A stretch of DNA of 64,000 nt, from the NCBI RefSeq assembly GCF_037071985.1, contig NZ_JAXHDF010000007.1, forward strand, positions 124,001 through 188,000, written 5' to 3'. Below, piece after piece: positions 61,853-64,000 of this stretch. Each line of letters begins with the position of its first letter. The first letter of the stretch is position 1. A program made the translations under genes and the position numbers. The notes beneath the pieces are model-generated. The model saw nothing but the letters and a program-made list of their open reading frames with translations. It ran no database searches and was not told the origin of the DNA. This DNA is from Pseudogracilibacillus sp037071985. GTDB taxonomy: Bacteria > Bacillota > Bacilli > Bacillales > Amphibacillaceae.

Positions 61853-62344
61853 ATGATTTTAAAAAAGTATCGTATCAATGAAAACACCATTGCATTGTTA
61901 CCTGCTCAAGAAATCGACTTTGACACCATCGTTATCGAAAAAGAACGTAAAATAAAGGTTCGTAAAACTGCGCTCGAACTTATAAAGAAAGCTTGCTTTG
62001 ATGACTGGACTACATACAACGGCAGGCGCAAAGCAGCTATTTATCATACAAACTTCAAGCGAAAAGTGCCAATTCTAGTCAACATGAAAACGGAAAGCTA
62101 TTTCTTTCCTACACATTCACCCACAAGCATCTACAATAAATGGTTTGCGTACCAACATATCGCTAAAATTAAAGAATGTACCCAACATCCAACCAAGACA
62201 ATTATCACTTTTTCTAACGGTATCGAACTTTGTGTTAACATTTCTCATCATATTTTAGATAAACAAATGCAGCGAACCTTTGAGTGCATATATAGGATGA
62301 GAAGGGGGCGGAATGAGGAAGAAAAATTAAGGAAAATATTCTAA
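61853..62344 (+). CDS. comK: Competence transcription factor ComK
   Basis: The 163-residue protein matches ComK along its length: VRKTALELIKKACFDDWTTY near residue 42, GRRKAAIYHTNFKRKVPILV, FFPTHSPTSIYNKWFAYQHI and GIELCVNISHHILDKQMQRT. ComK activates late competence (DNA uptake) genes in Bacillaceae. AGGAGGAAG precedes the ATG. The last 20 residues are charged and differ from the B. subtilis protein. The small XRE gene upstream and a sigma factor on the other strand make this a regulatory cluster. Confidence 0.93.
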   Translation: MILKKYRINENTIALLPAQEIDFDTIVIEKERKIKVRKTALELIKKACFDDWTTYNGRRKAAIYHTNFKRKVPILVNMKTESYFFPTHSPTSIYNKWFAYQHIAKIKECTQHPTKTIITFSNGIELCVNISHHILDKQMQRTFECIYRMRRGRNEEEKLRKIF

Positions 62345-62362
62345 TTTACATAAACACAGATA

Positions 62363-62403
62363 AAAAATGCCATTAACGAAATTTGATCGTTAATGGCATT
62401 TTT
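62363..62403 (+). terminator. Terminator of comK
   Basis: AAAAATGCCATTAACGA pairs with TCGTTAATGGCATTTTT (17 bp, 7-base loop), 18 bases after the comK stop. The remainder of 62404-62787 contains no gene that could be supported. Confidence 0.9.
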
Positions 62404-62787
62404 ACTACTATGATGCTGTTATTCCAACTCTCTCCATTCTCTTGCAACACATGTTCACTCAGCGCCTCTCACTACTTACTATACAGAAAAATTTAGTTCC
62501 ACTTTCTCCATTAAAAGTTAAACTTTAATAGTTTTTCATTTTCAGATAATGTTACTCTCGTTTCATCATCAGCCAAGAGGGTTCGGGTATAGCGAAATTG
62601 TTAACTCCTTAAATTCCTTTCGCTATCACTCCAGTCAGACATTTACTGTTGACAATTGCCACGTTTTTTCTTCTGCAGCAAGTTTCACTTTTGGTCGAAG
62701 AAAAAATAAAAAGATTGGTGATCGCCACCCTTTAATAATCTAATTCCCGACCCCAAAGATAAACGCCATCCCTCTTCACTTCGGTAA

Positions 62788-63237
62788 TCATTCAGTGACT
62801 TTTTTTACTAGGTACGCCGAGTCTTGCAAAACTGAAAATCCATTTTTTTGATAAAAATGATAAGCTGGGACAGTCTTTTCAGTAGCTAATGTTATATGCT
62901 TAATCTCTTTAGTCTTCAATATATTATTTGCTAGAGTAAGAAAAGTACTGCCTGCTCCTTGATTTTGCTTTTTTCTTGAAATAAAAAATTCCTTGATGAA
63001 ATATTCCCGCCCTTCCCACCAGTTAAAAATATAACCTAATGAGCAACCAATGAGCTCACCTTTTTCATCATAGAGAGCTAATGAGAGCGAGTTATTATTT
63101 TCAGTCAAATCTTTCATATATAAATTTAACTGTTTTTCATTATTCCATTTATCAAACCAAGGTTCATTCGAAAATACATCTAGAAATAGTTTCTTCATTT
63201 CCTCGAAATCACATTTTTTTAAGATACTTACCTCCAT
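62788..63237 (-). CDS. GNAT-family N-acetyltransferase
   Basis: A 149-residue GNAT protein: ALYDEKGELIGCSLGYIFNW, then REYFIKEFFISRKKQNQGAG (acetyl-CoA loop) and VPAYHFYQKNGFSVLQDSAY. It transfers an acetyl group to an unknown amine. AGGAGG lies 9 bases before the ATG. The 283 bases upstream hold only a 33-codon frame without a ribosome binding site. Confidence 0.88.
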   Translation of the reverse strand: MEVSILKKCDFEEMKKLFLDVFSNEPWFDKWNNEKQLNLYMKDLTENNNSLSLALYDEKGELIGCSLGYIFNWWEGREYFIKEFFISRKKQNQGAGSTFLTLANNILKTKEIKHITLATEKTVPAYHFYQKNGFSVLQDSAYLVKKVTE

Positions 63238-63520
63238 CTAGTTAAACCTCCTTCATCATGATCCATAAAAAGTTAAAAATTTCGTGTCCTGAACTACGTT
63301 GAAATTTATTGATAGAAACAATCGCTTGTTTTTCTTGTATAACTACTATTTCAAAGGGTATCTACGGCAAAACTCCTTTACCCTTTAAACCTTATTCTTC
63401 ATTCCCAATCCGTTCCAAGACACATGAGCGACCTTCAATAGAACTCAAACCTTTTAATACTATTTTATCTTCACTAATCTTTTTAATTCTCATAGCTATA
63501 TGATAAATTATCAAAAAATG

Positions 63521-64000
63521 TTATTGGAGTGATTTATAATTTAATGTATCTACTTCTTTATTCTCAATACCAACCTTATATAAAATAATGCTCCCGGCCG
63601 GTGAATTTCCCGTCTCTACTGAACGCAATTTAAAATCCTTACCTAATGCAATTACCCAATCAGCTTCCTGCTCTTTTTCTAAAACGATAGCAAGCGTTCC
63701 AAACTGATGGATTTGATCCCAGTCATAGACGGTAGTGTTGCCGTTTTCTATTACTTGAATTTCGTCTGGGCTACTGACGACACTTACATCCTCATTTTCC
63801 CAAACCCCTTGAATTTCTGCACCGACATAATAGTAAGCAACACCCTCATTTCGATCTCCGTAAGTTCCGATAAATGCCTGCTTCTTGTCTCCGGTTGTCT
63901 CATACGTAAAAACTGCCACATCATTAGTAAGCCACCGAACATCATAATCACCGGTAATCGGAGATGGCAATCTCTCTTTGGGACGGGAAACAATTCGGTA
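63521..64000 (-). CDS. Protein of unknown function, 5' end beyond the window
   Basis: The frame is open from the right edge to the stop at 63521, giving the last 159 residues. It begins YRIVSRPKERLPSPITGDYD and includes VRWLTNDVAVFTYETTGDKK and VYDWDQIHQFGTLAIVLEKE, which read as beta-strand-rich, possibly extracytoplasmic. A TTG at 63970 is not needed as a start because the frame continues. No family was recognised. Confidence 0.65.
   Translation of the reverse strand, partial: YRIVSRPKERLPSPITGDYDVRWLTNDVAVFTYETTGDKKQAFIGTYGDRNEGVAYYYVGAEIQGVWENEDVSVVSSPDEIQVIENGNTTVYDWDQIHQFGTLAIVLEKEQEADWVIALGKDFKLRSVETGNSPAGSIILYKVGIENKEVDTLNYKSLQ

Noticed and set aside
62549..62743. 64-codon plus-strand frame after comK
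   Set aside because: Composition is not protein-like, no ribosome binding site is near and it lies beyond the comK terminator.
63392..63493. 33-codon minus-strand frame beginning MRIKKISEDKIVLKGL
   Set aside because: No ribosome binding site and no recognised family. It reads like protein but may be a gene end or chance, so it is not listed as a gene.

Overview
The window is AT-rich DNA from a low-GC Gram-positive bacterium, most likely a Bacillaceae member. It has strong AGGAGG-type ribosome binding sites, frequent TTG and GTG starts, a ComK competence factor, RocD, and lipoprotein TRAP binding proteins. The genus cannot be fixed from sequence alone; an Oceanobacillus/Virgibacillus-like organism is only a guess. 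No rRNA, tRNA, CRISPR array or intact mobile element was seen.

Layout. (1) 1-2.9 kb: a TRAP transporter operon (IclR regulator, DctP, DctQ, start of DctM, cut by the left edge), followed by decayed pieces of a second dctM and an oligopeptide ABC ATPase. (2) 4.0-8.2 kb: a GntR/HutC regulator and a three-gene operon (ADP-ribosylglycohydrolase-like enzyme, NCS1 permease, PfkB kinase) that resembles E. coli yegTUVW, behind a strong sigma-A promoter with a perfect palindrome at its start point. (3) 8.7-14.4 kb: XRE-cupin regulator, HyuA, HyuB and a second NCS1 permease, a hydantoin or oxoproline utilisation set. (4) 14.7-30.3 kb: a large convergent amine/amino-acid catabolism region with two gamma-glutamyl ligases of the glutamine synthetase fold, a FluG-type amidohydrolase, a glutamine amidotransferase, two M20 hydrolases, two class III aminotransferases (one RocD), an APC permease and a sodium symporter with its small partner. 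A PAS/AAA+/Fis sigma-54 activator is divergent from it, and a sigma-54 promoter and two palindromic enhancer-like sites lie in the shared intergenic region.

(5) 30.4-47.9 kb: an accessory region of small, mostly single-gene units: a transposase remnant, a serine hydrolase, GNAT, DinB, ACT, glycolipid-binding and CutA/NIF3-like proteins, an HTH-TPR regulator, small membrane peptides, a PD-(D/E)XK-like protein, and a complete two-component plus ABC-transporter module. Several units are separated by copies of an approximately 140-base repeat. Each good copy carries an intrinsic terminator followed by an extended -10 promoter, so it can end one gene and start the next. Several genes here are broken. 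(6) 47.9-59.2 kb: a D-amino-acid-like catabolic cluster (D-amino acid transaminase, D-aminoacylase, type III PLP aldolase/dehydratase, TRAP transporter, Fe-alcohol dehydrogenase, aldehyde dehydrogenase, Ldh-family oxidoreductase) led by a GntR/FCD regulator whose promoter overlaps a palindrome and three phased repeats. (7) 59.5-64 kb: remnants, a sigma-70-like factor with a likely 3' frameshift, a small XRE protein, ComK, a GNAT protein and a gene cut by the right edge.

Taken together the window is an uptake-and-degrade region for nitrogenous compounds (nucleosides, hydantoins, amines, N-acyl and D-amino acids), with each module carrying its own regulator and transporter, interrupted by an accessory zone.
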